A stretch of 64,000 bases of DNA from an uncultured Eubacteriales bacterium (GCA_900315265.1 OMYN01000004.1:62001-126000); one strand, 5' to 3'; counted from the first letter of the stretch, positions 35,180 through 44,812 are shown. Made by a program: numbers and translations. The notes: generated by a model not told the origin, from the letters alone.

Positions 35180-36574
35180 ATGCCGCAGTGCGGGAAACAG
35201 GGAACAGTGAAAACAGCAGCCGTTCTGACCATGGGCTGCAAGGTCAACAGTTACGAGTCAGAAGGTATGGCGGAACTGCTTGAAAAGGATGGCTATACGA
35301 TCGTGGACTTCGATTCCAAAGCAGATGTATACCTGATCAATACCTGCACCGTGACGCAGATCGCTGCCAGAAAATCCCGCCAGATGATCCATAAAGCCCG
35401 TCTTACTAACCCGGACGCTGTTATCATGGCTGCCGGCTGCTATGTGGACAGAGGGACCCGGGGACTTTTGGACGGAGTGGTCGATATCTTGATCCCCAAT
35501 AAAGATAAAGGTGACCTGATCGGGCTCCTGCATCAATATACCGGGGAAAAGCAGGTAGATGATGAGCCTGTGGATCTGGCCGATAAAGTTATCCGGGAAG
35601 ATAAGGAAAGAAAGAAGGGGGCAGTCAAACAGCTGACGATCCGCAGGGCTGGCCAGAGGACGAGGGCTTTTATGAAAGTCCAGGATGGCTGCCGCCAGTT
35701 CTGCACCTACTGCATCATCCCCTTTGTCCGTGGGCCTTTGACCAGCCGGCCGGTTGAGGACTGTGTTGAGCAGGCCCGTATCCTTGCCGGCAACGGATAT
35801 AAAGAAGTGGTACTGACCGGAATCGATCTGACCATGTACGGAGAAGATCTGGACGTTCATCCGGATCTGGGGGATCTGATCCTGGCCGTGTCAAAAGTAG
35901 ACGGCATTAAGAGGATCCGTCTTGGTTCGCTGGAGCCAAGAGTAGTAACGCCGGCTTTTATCGAAAAGATCCGCCAGACCGGCAAGTTATGCCCTCATTT
36001 TCACCTGGCTCTTCAAAGTGGCTGCGCCCGCACTTTAAAAGCCATGAACCGCCGTTACACACCGGAAGAGTTCGAAAAAGCGGTGAGGATGCTGAGAGAC
36101 TATGATCCCGACGCGGCGATCACGACCGACATCATCGTCGGTTTTCCCGGCGAGACGGATCAGGATCATCAGGAAGCATTAGATTTTGTCCGCAGGATCG
36201 GTTTTGCCGAATGCCACGTCTTCCGGTATTCACAGATGGAAGGTACAGCAGCTGCCAAACGGGCGGATCAGGTGGACGGCAATGTGAAAAAGGTCCGCAG
36301 CGATCAGATGCTGGCCGCTGCAGCAGAGGGGACTGAGGCCTTTATGAAACGCATGCAGGGCAAGGTCTTCGACGTGATCCTGGAGCAGAAGGAAAGCGGT
36401 TATTGGACCGGCTACACACAGAACTATGTTAAGATCGGTGTTCAGATGCCTGACGACAGTGATCATCACGGAGAAGAGATCAGAGTCAGAGCGGACGGAT
36501 ATCTTGATATAAGTAACGCAAACCATGAGGCTTCCGGCCTTGAAAAGATTATGAAAGGAGAACGACAGCTATGA
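35180..36574 (+). CDS. mtaB: tRNA t6A37 methylthiotransferase MtaB
   Basis: Radical SAM methylthiotransferase converting t6A37 to ms2t6A37 in tRNAs that read ANN codons. The N-terminal MTTase domain shows TMGCKVNSYESEGM, YLINTCTVTQIA and AAGCYVDRG, giving the three ligands of the second cluster. The radical SAM motif is DGCRQFCTYCIIPFVRGP (CxxxCxxC). TRAM is C-terminal. The MtaB branch, as opposed to MiaB or RimO, is suggested by CKVN and SRPVEDCVEQ-like features (LTSRPVEDCVEQ). At 464 residues it is slightly longer than usual because of a polar linker near residue 130. It overlaps ireB by four bases. Confidence 0.92.
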   Translation: MPQCGKQGTVKTAAVLTMGCKVNSYESEGMAELLEKDGYTIVDFDSKADVYLINTCTVTQIAARKSRQMIHKARLTNPDAVIMAAGCYVDRGTRGLLDGVVDILIPNKDKGDLIGLLHQYTGEKQVDDEPVDLADKVIREDKERKKGAVKQLTIRRAGQRTRAFMKVQDGCRQFCTYCIIPFVRGPLTSRPVEDCVEQARILAGNGYKEVVLTGIDLTMYGEDLDVHPDLGDLILAVSKVDGIKRIRLGSLEPRVVTPAFIEKIRQTGKLCPHFHLALQSGCARTLKAMNRRYTPEEFEKAVRMLRDYDPDAAITTDIIVGFPGETDQDHQEALDFVRRIGFAECHVFRYSQMEGTAAAKRADQVDGNVKKVRSDQMLAAAAEGTEAFMKRMQGKVFDVILEQKESGYWTGYTQNYVKIGVQMPDDSDHHGEEIRVRADGYLDISNANHEASGLEKIMKGERQL

Positions 36575-36867
36575 ACAGCAACGAGGATAGAGGGGGCACT
36601 CAGTATTTCCGTATCGTCAATCAGCCTGAAAATTCAGTTGCCAGCGTACTGGCGGACGTCTACCGTTCCCTGCAGAAAAAGGGCTACAACCCGGTCAACC
36701 AGCTGGTGGGATATATCATGTCCGAAGATCCGACTTATATTACCAGTTATAATAACAGCCGCGGCAAGATCGCCCGGCTCAGCCAGGACGAGATCATTGA
36801 AGAGCTGGTCCGTTCGTTTGTTGAGTACTACAATCTTGAACAGGACGAACCGTCAGACGATCAATGA
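36571..36867 (+). CDS. ireB: IreB family regulatory phosphoprotein
   Basis: A 98-residue member of the IreB/YrzL (DUF965) family. In Enterococcus, IreB is phosphorylated by the kinase IreK and tunes cephalosporin resistance. The conserved core is visible: DVYRSLQKKGYNPVNQLVGY, SEDPTYITSYNNSR and IARLSQDEIIEELVRSF. Thr residues near the N-terminus (residue 10) could be the phosphorylated sites. The start overlaps the mtaB stop and the end overlaps ruvX, both by four bases. The ireB-ruvX pair is strongly conserved in Firmicutes. Confidence 0.95.
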   Translation: MNSNEDRGGTQYFRIVNQPENSVASVLADVYRSLQKKGYNPVNQLVGYIMSEDPTYITSYNNSRGKIARLSQDEIIEELVRSFVEYYNLEQDEPSDDQ

Positions 36868-37316
36868 GGATCTTAGGACTGGATTACGGTACGAAAACCG
36901 TAGGGGTCGCCATGTCGGATCCTGACGGTTTTCTGGCGAGTCCCCTGGAGACGATCCGGCGAAAAGATGAGATCGCCCTGAAGGCGACGATACGGCGTAT
37001 CTGCCAGATCGCAGATGAATATAATATCCACACGGTTATCCTTGGCTATCCTCTGAACATGGATGATTCGGAGGGACAGGCCGCACTTAAGGTGAAAGCT
37101 TTCAAAAAACGACTGGAAAAGGATATGTACCGATGCCGGGTGATCCTGCAGGATGAGAGGCTGACTACGGTCGAAGCGGAAGAGCCTATGATACTGGCCG
37201 GTATCAGGGACCGGCGCAAACGGAAAGAAAAGTTGGACCAGATGGCTGCCTGCGTGATCCTGCAGGAATGGCTGGATAACCATCAAGATGAAATAAAGGA
37301 AATGACAAATGACTGA
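36864..37316 (+). CDS. ruvX: Holliday junction resolvase-like protein RuvX (YqgF)
   Basis: RNase H-fold nuclease of the RuvX/YqgF family, implicated in pre-16S rRNA 5' end processing and possibly Holliday junction cleavage. The start shows ILGLDYGTKTVGVAMSDPDG with the first catalytic Asp, and VILGYPLNMDDSEG follows. The second acidic motif is LQDERLTTVEAE, and the third is the Asp in KLDQMAACVILQEWL. The 150-residue length is standard. Four-base overlap with ireB upstream and eight-base overlap with the DUF1292 gene downstream indicate one operon. Confidence 0.95.
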   Translation: MRILGLDYGTKTVGVAMSDPDGFLASPLETIRRKDEIALKATIRRICQIADEYNIHTVILGYPLNMDDSEGQAALKVKAFKKRLEKDMYRCRVILQDERLTTVEAEEPMILAGIRDRRKRKEKLDQMAACVILQEWLDNHQDEIKEMTND

Positions 37317-37728
37317 AAACGAAGAAAAAAACGATAAACTTGAAAAGACCCTGAAAGATCTGGACTGGGTCACGGTAACGGATGCGGAAGACCCGTCTCT
37401 TTTCATGGATATGGAGATCATGAACGTGACCAGTTATAAAGGCAGCTGGTATCTTCTGGCTTCCTGCGAGGAAAGCCTTTCCGATGATAATGGGGAAGAG
37501 GATGATGCAGAAGAAGATGAAACAGCGGATGATGAAACAGCCGCCTATATTTTTAAGCTTGTATCCGAAGAAGAAGCTGAATTTACCATAAGTGAAGATT
37601 ACTCCGACATATCTTTATCCGTGACAACTGAATTTCCCGCGGCTGATTTTAATGAAGTAGGCCGTATATTTGCTTCTTCCGATGAATATGACCTTGATGT
37701 AGAAGAGAGTGACGAAAATGAGCAATAA
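37309..37728 (+). CDS. DUF1292 family acidic protein
   Basis: A 139-residue, very acidic protein of the DUF1292 (YrzB) family, which usually travels with ireB and ruvX; its function is unknown. The core beta-strand region includes WVTVTDAEDPSLFMDMEI, YKGSWYLLASCEE and AAYIFKLVSEEEAEF. A run of about 20 mostly Asp/Glu residues near position 60-80 is a disordered loop. A second short domain at the C-terminus ends in an acidic tail. It overlaps ruvX by eight bases and the RNase J gene by eleven. Clostridia often carry a fur gene here; this genome does not. Confidence 0.8.
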   Translation: MTENEEKNDKLEKTLKDLDWVTVTDAEDPSLFMDMEIMNVTSYKGSWYLLASCEESLSDDNGEEDDAEEDETADDETAAYIFKLVSEEEAEFTISEDYSDISLSVTTEFPAADFNEVGRIFASSDEYDLDVEESDENEQ

Positions 37729-39463
37729 TAATACAGTAAATAATAAGCGAGGCGTAAGGAGCGCCTCCGCCAGGGCATCTCGTGCTCTTGGCGAGACAGC
37801 CTCAAAACGAGCCAGAAAATCGGTTAAGATCATTCCTTTAGGAGGTCTTGACCAGATCGGTATGAATATGACGGTGATCGAGTGCGATGACGAGATCGTG
37901 GTCATCGACTGCGGCCAGGCCTTTCCGGATGACAGTATGCCGGGCGTAGACTCCATCATCCCTAATTTTGATTATCTGCGTCAGAACTACGATAAAATAA
38001 AAGGTGTGGTATTAACGCACGGCCATGAGGACCACATCGGAGCGCTGCCGTATTTTCTGCGTGAATTCCATGTACCGGTCTTCGGTACCCGCCTGACACT
38101 GGGCCTGGTCCGCAACAAAATGGAAGAATTTGGCATCAAGCGGGTCGATCTGCGTTTGGTCGTGCCCGGTGATGTCGTTGAACTCGGCCATATGAAAGTC
38201 GAATTCATCCACACCAACCATAGTATCGGCGATGCGGTAGCTCTGGCTATTTTCACAGCTGCCGGCGTTCTGATCCATACCGGCGATTTTAAAGTCGACT
38301 ATACCCCCATCCACGGCGGTATGATCGACCTGCAGCGCCTGGCGGAACTGGGACGTCACAAGGTGCTGGCATTGATGAGCGATTCTACTAACGCGGTCCG
38401 TAAAGGCTTCACCATGAGCGAGCGGACAGTAGGGCACATTTTTACAGAGATGTTTCCCCAGGCCCAGGGCCGTATCCTGGTCGCGACCTTCGCGTCCAAC
38501 GTTGACCGGGTACAGCAGATCATCAATGCGGCGGCTGAATACGGCCGCAAGGTCGTGTGCGTGGGCCGCAGCATGGTCAACGTCATCAATACCGCTCTGG
38601 AACTGAATTATCTGGAAGTCCCGGACGGGGTCCTGATCGATATTTCCGAAATGAAAAAGTATGATGATGACCAGCTTGTCATCATCACCACCGGCAGTCA
38701 GGGCGAACCTATGGCCGCTCTGTCCCGCATGGCCAGCGGCGAGCACCGTATGATCGATATCAAGGAAGGAGATACGGTCATTTTCTCCTCCCGTCCTGTA
38801 CCGGGAAATGAGAAATCTGTCAGCAACGTTATCAACGCCCTGATGCAGCGCGGCGCCAAAGTTACCTACGAGGATGCCCATGTTTCCGGCCATGCCAGCC
38901 AGGAGGAACTGAAGCTCATGTACGGACTGGTAAAGCCCAAGTACATGATCCCCGTTCACGGCGAGTTCCGCCACCTGACCCAGCATGCTCAGCTGGTCAA
39001 GGATATGGGACATGATCCCCGCAACGTGATCATTATGCGCAACGGCGATATCCTGTCGCTGGATTCTTATTCGGCCAAGATCATCGGGCAGGTCGATGTC
39101 AGTCCGGTCCTGGTTGACGGCCTGGGCGTAGGAGACGTTGGAAATGCTGTCCTTAGGGATCGCAAGATCCTGTCCGAGGACGGCCTTCTGATCGTCGCTG
39201 TCGGTCTGAAAGGCCCAAGAGGAGACGTAGTCTCCGGCCCCGATATCATCAGCCGCGGCTTTGTTTATGTGAAAGAATCGGAAGACCTGATCGAGGGCAG
39301 CAAAAATATCGTATCTCACATCCTCAAGTCCAATTACCCGATCGCTCCCATGGATTGGAATGCTGTCAAAAACCAGATCCGCGAACAGCTGCGTGATTAT
39401 TTGTGGCGTGAGATCAAACGCAGTCCTATGATCCTGCCTATGATCATGGAAGTGAAAGATTAA
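37718..39463 (+). CDS. rnj: Ribonuclease J
   Basis: MBL-fold, beta-CASP exo/endoribonuclease that matures and degrades RNA. After a basic, Ser/Ala/Arg-rich N-terminal extension of about 37 residues the core begins IIPLGGLDQIGMNM. The metal motif is LTHGHEDHIGALPYF, with later ligands in IHTNHSIGDA, LIHTGDFKVD and PVHGEFRHL. The beta-CASP region has ATFASNVDRVQQII, and TTGSQGEPMAALSRMASG is diagnostic. The C-terminal oligomerisation domain ends in VKD. I chose ATG 37718 over GTG 37709. It is the sole RNase J in the window, 581 residues. mltG follows after 17 bases. Confidence 0.95.
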   Translation: MSNNNTVNNKRGVRSASARASRALGETASKRARKSVKIIPLGGLDQIGMNMTVIECDDEIVVIDCGQAFPDDSMPGVDSIIPNFDYLRQNYDKIKGVVLTHGHEDHIGALPYFLREFHVPVFGTRLTLGLVRNKMEEFGIKRVDLRLVVPGDVVELGHMKVEFIHTNHSIGDAVALAIFTAAGVLIHTGDFKVDYTPIHGGMIDLQRLAELGRHKVLALMSDSTNAVRKGFTMSERTVGHIFTEMFPQAQGRILVATFASNVDRVQQIINAAAEYGRKVVCVGRSMVNVINTALELNYLEVPDGVLIDISEMKKYDDDQLVIITTGSQGEPMAALSRMASGEHRMIDIKEGDTVIFSSRPVPGNEKSVSNVINALMQRGAKVTYEDAHVSGHASQEELKLMYGLVKPKYMIPVHGEFRHLTQHAQLVKDMGHDPRNVIIMRNGDILSLDSYSAKIIGQVDVSPVLVDGLGVGDVGNAVLRDRKILSEDGLLIVAVGLKGPRGDVVSGPDIISRGFVYVKESEDLIEGSKNIVSHILKSNYPIAPMDWNAVKNQIREQLRDYLWREIKRSPMILPMIMEVKD

Positions 39464-39480
39464 GTTTTTTGGAGGCTTTC

Positions 39481-40671
39481 ATGCAGATATTTCTGAAGAT
39501 CATCAACGCGGTGTTCGGGTTTATTACCCGAAATGCCAAGCGTCTGGCCTTCTTTCTCCTGGCTGCAGTCTTTGTTTTAGGCTGTGCACTGGTCGCTTAT
39601 GATACCTCTTTTGATTTTATCCGCGACGACCCATACGATACGTATGACAAGAACGGTGAAAAAGTAACGGTCGAGATCCCGGAGGGATCTACGGTCGAGG
39701 AGATCGGTAATATCCTGAAGGAAAATGGCCTTATCAATAACGTAATGGCTTTCCGTCTGAAGGCCAAGCTGACCGGCGGCCAGGATGATTTTCAGTACGG
39801 TGTCTATACCTTTGTCAAAGGGATGTCGGACAGCGACATCATGGAAACCCTTAAAGACGGCAATAAAGAGCAGAGCGTTTCCATTACTATTCCCGAAGGC
39901 TGGAGCGTCCGTCAGATCGGCGCTTATCTGGAAGAAAAAGGTATCTGCCTGCAGTCGGAATTTGAAGACGCCTGCAACCGGACGGACTATGATTTTGATT
40001 TCTATGACCAGATAACCAATGCGGACAAGCGGGAATTTCTGCTGGAAGGATACCTGTTCCCCGATACCTATGACGTGATCCCCGAAAAAGGAGCGGAAAG
40101 CGTCGTACAGCGGATGCTTCGTGAATTTGAAAGAAAATGGGAGCAGCATGCAGCCTGGCAGGAAGAACTGGATCAAAGCGGCCGTACCATGGATCAGGTC
40201 ATTACCATGGCTTCGGCGATCGAAAAAGAGGCGGCTCTTGATAATGAACGTCCCAAAGTAGCGAGAGTCCTTCTCAACCGTATGGACCAGGGCCTTAACT
40301 GGGGGCTTAACTGCACGGTTCTGTATGCACTGGGCAAAGAAGGTACCGGCGATGACTTTGTTTCTTATGATGATCTGGAAACAGACAGTCCTTATAACAC
40401 CTACAAATATTTAGGGTATCCCGTCGGCCCCATCTGCAGTCCCTCGGAAGCATCCATCCAGGCGGCTTTGGAACCGGCGGACGGCGATTGGCTCTATTTC
40501 ATCGGCTATGAAGACGGAAGCAATGAACATCTGTTTACCAGTGATTACAGCGAGTTTGAAGCGGTCCAGAACGGCACTTATGTAAAGCCCGAAGATGACT
40601 CGTCCCAGCTGGAAAGTGAACCGGCAGACGGAGACGGAACGACCAACGATACCGACGGGAACGGCAACTAA
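39481..40671 (+). CDS. mltG: Endolytic transglycosylase MltG
   Basis: Membrane-bound lytic transglycosylase that cuts nascent peptidoglycan strands inside the chain. One transmembrane segment lies at about residues 17-38 (LAFFLLAAVFVLGCALVAY). A LysM-like domain follows (VTVEIPEGSTVEEIGNILKE; ITIPEGWSVRQIGAYLEEKG). The YceG catalytic domain has FLLEGYLFPDTYD, MASAIEKEAALDNE with the catalytic Glu, and SPYNTYKYLGYPVGPICSPS. A short acidic tail ends the 396-residue protein. GGAGG lies 5-6 bases before ATG 39481. Confidence 0.95.
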   Translation: MQIFLKIINAVFGFITRNAKRLAFFLLAAVFVLGCALVAYDTSFDFIRDDPYDTYDKNGEKVTVEIPEGSTVEEIGNILKENGLINNVMAFRLKAKLTGGQDDFQYGVYTFVKGMSDSDIMETLKDGNKEQSVSITIPEGWSVRQIGAYLEEKGICLQSEFEDACNRTDYDFDFYDQITNADKREFLLEGYLFPDTYDVIPEKGAESVVQRMLREFERKWEQHAAWQEELDQSGRTMDQVITMASAIEKEAALDNERPKVARVLLNRMDQGLNWGLNCTVLYALGKEGTGDDFVSYDDLETDSPYNTYKYLGYPVGPICSPSEASIQAALEPADGDWLYFIGYEDGSNEHLFTSDYSEFEAVQNGTYVKPEDDSSQLESEPADGDGTTNDTDGNGN

Positions 40672-40697
40672 ATCAGGGATCGGAGACAAAGGATATG

Positions 40698-41936
40698 ATG
40701 GAATTACTGGCTCCCGCGGGAGGGCTTGAGACACTGAAGACAGCTGTCCTGTACGGAGCGGATGCGGTCTATATGGGAGGCACGGCTTACGGACTCAGGG
40801 CCAAGGCCAGGAACTTTGACCGGGGAGAGATGCAGGAAGCTGTCGCATTTGCTCACGCTCACGGAGTAAAAGTCCATGTGACGGTCAACATCATTGCTCA
40901 TGACCGGAACCTTGAGGGGCTGGAAGAATATCTGAAATTGCTTGAACAGATCCATGTAGACGCGCTGATCATGGCGGATGCCGGCATGATCATGACGGCC
41001 CGTCAGACTGTCCCGGATATGGAGATCCATTTAAGTACCCAGGCAAGCGCCACAAACTATGCGACATTTAATTTCTGGCATAAGATGGGTGTCAGCAGGG
41101 TCGTCTGTGCAAGAGAATTGTCGCTGGACGAAATCGCTGAGATCCGCCGAAAAACGGATCCTTCTCTGGAGATAGAGGCTTTTGCCCATGGAGCTATGTG
41201 TATTTCGATCTCCGGCCGCTGCCTGTTGAGCAATTACCTGGCCGGCAGAGACAGCAACCAGGGTCTGTGTGCCCATCCCTGCCGCTGGCAGTACCGTCTG
41301 GTCGAAGAAACAAGGCCGGGAGAGTATTTTCCCATTACGGAAGGGGAAGAAGGCACCTACATTTTCAACTCCAAAGATCTGTGTATGATCGAACACCTCC
41401 CGCAAATGGAAGAGGCAGGCATCAATAGTATTAAGATCGAAGGCCGCATGAAGTCTCCTTTATACGTTGCCATGGTGACGAGAGTCTACCGGGAAGCACT
41501 GGATGATCTGGCTCAAAGCCGCAGCCTGTATGAAAGCAAGAAAGAGTATTACAAACATCTCCTGGGGCTGGTCAGCCACCGCAGTTATACGACCGGCTTC
41601 TATTTAGGCAGACCGGGGCCGGACGAGCAGGTCTACGACTCTGCCGATTACATTCGTCATGTAGATTTTGCCGGTGTCGTCCGGGATACACACAAGGAAG
41701 AAGATAAGGACAGTTTTCACGCCGGTATGTGCCTGATCGAACAGCGGGGAAAATTCGTTAAAGGAGATACCTTATATCTATTGGGTCAAAGGGGAGGCTT
41801 GATCCCCTTTACGGCAGCCAGGATCCTGAATACAGAAGGATGCGAGGTCGAAAGCGCTCCGCATGCACAGGAAAAGCTGTATCTAACCATGCCTGAGCAG
41901 GCTCGGCAGGATATGGTTTTCGTGAAGGAGCTGTAA
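40698..41936 (+). CDS. U32 peptidase-family protein (TrhP/YrrN-like)
   Basis: Member of peptidase family U32. Several relatives (TrhP, and YrrN/YrrO in B. subtilis) act in prephenate-dependent hydroxylation of U34 in tRNA, and proteolysis is doubtful. The opening ELLAPAGGLETLKTAVLYGA and YMGGTAYGLRAKARNF are typical. The signature EAFAHGAMCISISGRCLLSN holds family Cys residues, and GLCAHPCRW and KIEGRMKSPLYVA follow. Two start codons are adjacent (40695 and 40698); the second has better spacing from AAAGGA. The mltG-U32 order is common in Clostridia. It is followed after three bases by the polysaccharide genes. Confidence 0.88.
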   Translation: MELLAPAGGLETLKTAVLYGADAVYMGGTAYGLRAKARNFDRGEMQEAVAFAHAHGVKVHVTVNIIAHDRNLEGLEEYLKLLEQIHVDALIMADAGMIMTARQTVPDMEIHLSTQASATNYATFNFWHKMGVSRVVCARELSLDEIAEIRRKTDPSLEIEAFAHGAMCISISGRCLLSNYLAGRDSNQGLCAHPCRWQYRLVEETRPGEYFPITEGEEGTYIFNSKDLCMIEHLPQMEEAGINSIKIEGRMKSPLYVAMVTRVYREALDDLAQSRSLYESKKEYYKHLLGLVSHRSYTTGFYLGRPGPDEQVYDSADYIRHVDFAGVVRDTHKEEDKDSFHAGMCLIEQRGKFVKGDTLYLLGQRGGLIPFTAARILNTEGCEVESAPHAQEKLYLTMPEQARQDMVFVKEL

Positions 41937-41939
41937 GAT

Positions 41940-43289
41940 ATGAATAAGCGAGAACCGTGGCATCATCTGGCAATGCAGGGGCTGTATCTTTTGGGGTCGC
42001 TGATCCTGACAGTTGCTTTCGGCTACTGCTGGTATGATTATTACGCGATAAGGATCATCTATCCTTTCTTCCGGCGGGGCAACTGGGTCGTTATTTTCCT
42101 GTACTGGATCATATTGCTAGCCTCCATGTATATGAACGAAGGGCAGAAGGTCGGTTATTTCACTTTTGGACAGACTATTTTCTCGCAGCTGATCGGCCTG
42201 TTCATGGCAGACCTGATCATGTATATCGTAATTGCTCTGATTGCCCGCCAGATGATGAACGCGCTGCCTCTTTTGCTTTTACTGGTCCTTCAGTCTGCTT
42301 TTCTGATCCTGTGGACTTATCTGTCGACCAAGATCTATCACCACATCGTTCCCCCGCGGCGGATGGTACTGGTATCCGGCAAGGGGAGGCACGTGGACGC
42401 GCTGATCAAAAAAGTAAGCTCCCGCGATGATAAATATGAGATCAGCCGGCAGCTCGACGAGTCTCTGGGCCTGGAGAATATCCTTCCCAAACTTTCGGAC
42501 TTTGACGCGGTCATGATCTGCGATCTTAACATCCATAACCGCAATATCATCATGAAATACTGCTACGAGCACGACATAAGGATCTACGTCGCGCCCCGTA
42601 TTTCGGATACCATTATACGAAGCGCGACCGAGATCCACCTGTTTGATACCCCGCTTCTGTTATGCCGCAATTATGGTTTGAGCATTTATCAGAGGGCCGT
42701 CAAACGCTTCTTTGATATCCTTATCTCGGCTATCGCTCTGATTCTGCTGTCTCCTTTGATGCTGGGGATCGCGGCGGCTATCAAGATTTACGATGGCGGA
42801 CCTGTCTTTTATAGGCAGGTACGGTTGACTCTGAACGGAAAAGAGTTTAAAATTCTTAAGTTCCGCAGTATGATCGTTAATGCGGAAAAAGCAGGAGCCC
42901 AGCTGGCAGGCAAGTATGACCCCCGCATCACTCCGGTGGGGCATTTCATCCGCCGCTACCGACTGGATGAGCTGCCGCAGCTGTTAAACATCCTGAAGGG
43001 GGATATGTCCCTGGTAGGACCTCGTCCCGAGCGGCCGGCGCTGGCTGCCAAGATCAGCGAGACCATTCCGGAATTCAACTACCGCCTGAAGGTAAAGGCC
43101 GGCCTGACCGGTTTTGCCCAGGTCATCGGTAAATATAACACCAGTCCTTATGACAAGCTTGAAATGGATCTGATGTATATAGCAGATTATTCCCTGATGA
43201 AAGATCTGAGGATCCTGCTGATGACCCCCAAGATGCTGTTTGTTCACGATGGTTCGGAGGGCGTGGTCGACGAAAATGAGTACAATTGA
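41940..43289 (+). CDS. WcaJ-type polyprenyl phosphate glycosylphosphotransferase
   Basis: Initiating phosphoglycosyltransferase that places the first sugar-1-phosphate on undecaprenyl phosphate. Four hydrophobic segments lie in residues 12-130, then a nucleotide-binding-like domain (about 140-225, RMVLVSGKGRHVDALIKK). The bacterial sugar transferase domain starts near residue 250 with VKRFFDILISAIALILLSPL. Its catalytic and conserved motifs are present: DGGPVFYRQVRLTLNGK, FKILKFRSM, RRYRLDELPQLLNILKGDMS and VGPRPERP. The sugar donor cannot be deduced. It heads the polysaccharide genes yet is only three bases from the U32 gene, so it probably shares the mtaB operon promoter. Confidence 0.93.
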   Translation: MNKREPWHHLAMQGLYLLGSLILTVAFGYCWYDYYAIRIIYPFFRRGNWVVIFLYWIILLASMYMNEGQKVGYFTFGQTIFSQLIGLFMADLIMYIVIALIARQMMNALPLLLLLVLQSAFLILWTYLSTKIYHHIVPPRRMVLVSGKGRHVDALIKKVSSRDDKYEISRQLDESLGLENILPKLSDFDAVMICDLNIHNRNIIMKYCYEHDIRIYVAPRISDTIIRSATEIHLFDTPLLLCRNYGLSIYQRAVKRFFDILISAIALILLSPLMLGIAAAIKIYDGGPVFYRQVRLTLNGKEFKILKFRSMIVNAEKAGAQLAGKYDPRITPVGHFIRRYRLDELPQLLNILKGDMSLVGPRPERPALAAKISETIPEFNYRLKVKAGLTGFAQVIGKYNTSPYDKLEMDLMYIADYSLMKDLRILLMTPKMLFVHDGSEGVVDENEYN

Positions 43290-44079
43290 AGAAAGGGATC
43301 TTTCTTCCTTGAAGGTCTCGGTGGGGATCGTCACCTATAACGACGAGGATATCATCCTGGACTGTTTGAAATCGATTTATAAGCATACTAGGGGCATTCA
43401 GATGGAAGTGTATCTGTATGATAACTGCTCCCAGGATAAAACCGTTGAACTGGTTCTGGAACGGTATCCCCAGGTATGGCTGATAAGAGGACGCAGGAAC
43501 CGGGGGTTTGGCTATGGGCATAACAGGATCCTTAAGAAAGTCGATTCAAACTACCATGTGATCCTGAATCCGGACATCCTTTTCCGAAGCAATGCCATCC
43601 ATCAGATGGCAGCTTTTATGGAAGACCATCCGGATGTGGTCATGGCCCAGCCTAAACTGCTCAATCCAGACGGCAGCGAACAGTTTACTCCCAAAAGAGC
43701 ACCTTCCTTCAAGTATATGATGAGCGGACGTCTTCAGAAACTGCCCGGCCCCTTTAAAAAGTGGCGCGATGAGTACACCATGAAGAATGAGCCGCTTGTC
43801 AGACCGACCGATATTTATTTTATGGCCGGCTGTTTTATGATGGCCAGGACCAATGTTTTGAAAGAGGTCGGCGGCTTCGATACTCGTTATTTTCTTTATA
43901 ATGAAGACGTGGATCTGACCAGGACCATGAGGCAGAAAGGCCGCTGCGTCTTTGTCCCCCAGGTCGCCGTGGTCCATATGTGGCAGAGGGGATATATGAA
44001 GAGCCCTAAGCTGTTCCGGATCCAGCTGTCCAGCATGTTCAAGTATTTCCGCAAATGGAGAGGGCAGAAATATGAGTGA
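43276..44079 (+). CDS. GT2 glycosyltransferase (WbbL-like, probable rhamnosyltransferase)
   Basis: Inverting GT-A enzyme, 267 residues, cytoplasmic face. The fold opens with VSVGIVTYNDEDIILDCLKS, then NRGFGYGHNRILKK and VILNPDILFRSNAI (DxD-like position NPD). The acceptor/base region MAGCFMMARTNVLKEVGGFD and YNEDVDLTRTMRQKG match WbbL-type dTDP-rhamnosyltransferases, which add rhamnose to the lipid-linked first sugar. The locus makes dTDP-rhamnose, which fits. The chosen ATG 43276 overlaps the WcaJ stop by 14 bases; a longer reading from 43240 would run deeper into that gene. It overlaps the next GT2 by eight bases. Confidence 0.85.
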   Translation: MSTIEERDLSSLKVSVGIVTYNDEDIILDCLKSIYKHTRGIQMEVYLYDNCSQDKTVELVLERYPQVWLIRGRRNRGFGYGHNRILKKVDSNYHVILNPDILFRSNAIHQMAAFMEDHPDVVMAQPKLLNPDGSEQFTPKRAPSFKYMMSGRLQKLPGPFKKWRDEYTMKNEPLVRPTDIYFMAGCFMMARTNVLKEVGGFDTRYFLYNEDVDLTRTMRQKGRCVFVPQVAVVHMWQRGYMKSPKLFRIQLSSMFKYFRKWRGQKYE

Positions 44080-44812
44080 CGGACCAAGGATATCGGTCGT
44101 GATCGCTTTATATAACGCAGGTCCTTATCTGAAGGAAGAACTGGAAAGCATACTGCCCCAGCTTGCGGAAACGGATGAAGTTCTGATCTACGACGACGGT
44201 TCGACGGACGGCTCCTATGAACTGGCACAAAAGCTTTCCAGGGTCATTCCTCAGATCCGGGTCTTTCAGGGGCCCCATGCGGGTGTCGTCGAAAACTTCC
44301 GCCGGGGGATCCAGAAGGCCAGGGGGCGTTTCATCTTTCTGGCGGATCAGGATGACTTATGGGAACCTTCCAAAGTCAGTTTTGTCCTAGGAACGCTGGA
44401 ATGGGAGAAGGGCCCCTGCTGCGTCATGCATGACGCTGTGATGATCGACGACGCCAAAAAGCCGACCGGAGAGACAGTCTTTACCTGGCGTAAAATCGGC
44501 CGGGGCTTCTGGCACAATTGGTGGAAAAACAGCTATGTAGGCTGCTGCATGGCTTTCAATGAAGAGCTTAAGCCCTATCTGGCTTCTATGCCGGCCACTA
44601 TCCCCATGCATGATCAATGGATCGGGATGATGGCGGACCATTACGGGAAGATGCTTTTTATCGATAAAAAGCTGCTGAAATGGAGGCGGCATCAGGATAA
44701 TGCCACAACGCTCAGGCATGACCCGCCGGCAGCCATGATCAAAAAACGGGCTGTACTCTTATTTGCCTATATTCATCAGATTTTTACTCAAAGAAAGGAG
44801 AAAGTTTCATGA
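44072..44812 (+). CDS. GT2 glycosyltransferase, candidate rhamnosyltransferase
   Basis: A 246-residue GT-A enzyme. The N-terminal motif is [20 protein letters not shown], followed by [14 protein letters not shown] and the metal motif [14 protein letters not shown]. The DQDDxW form is typical of the RgpB-like and related rhamnosyltransferases of rhamnan loci. [10 protein letters not shown] and [12 protein letters not shown] complete the fold. Together with the WbbL-like gene before it, it could extend a rhamnose primer. This is inferred from family and neighbours. It overlaps rfbA by four bases. Confidence 0.83.
   Translation: MSDGPRISVVIALYNAGPYLKEELESILPQLAETDEVLIYDDGSTDGSYELAQKLSRVIPQIRVFQGPHAGVVENFRRGIQKARGRFIFLADQDDLWEPSKVSFVLGTLEWEKGPCCVMHDAVMIDDAKKPTGETVFTWRKIGRGFWHNWWKNSYVGCCMAFNEELKPYLASMPATIPMHDQWIGMMADHYGKMLFIDKKLLKWRRHQDNATTLRHDPPAAMIKKRAVLLFAYIHQIFTQRKEKVS

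Noticed and set aside
38012-39319. 435-codon minus-strand frame opposite the RNase J gene
   Set aside because: The RNase J motifs on the plus strand are complete. The antisense product resembles no family.
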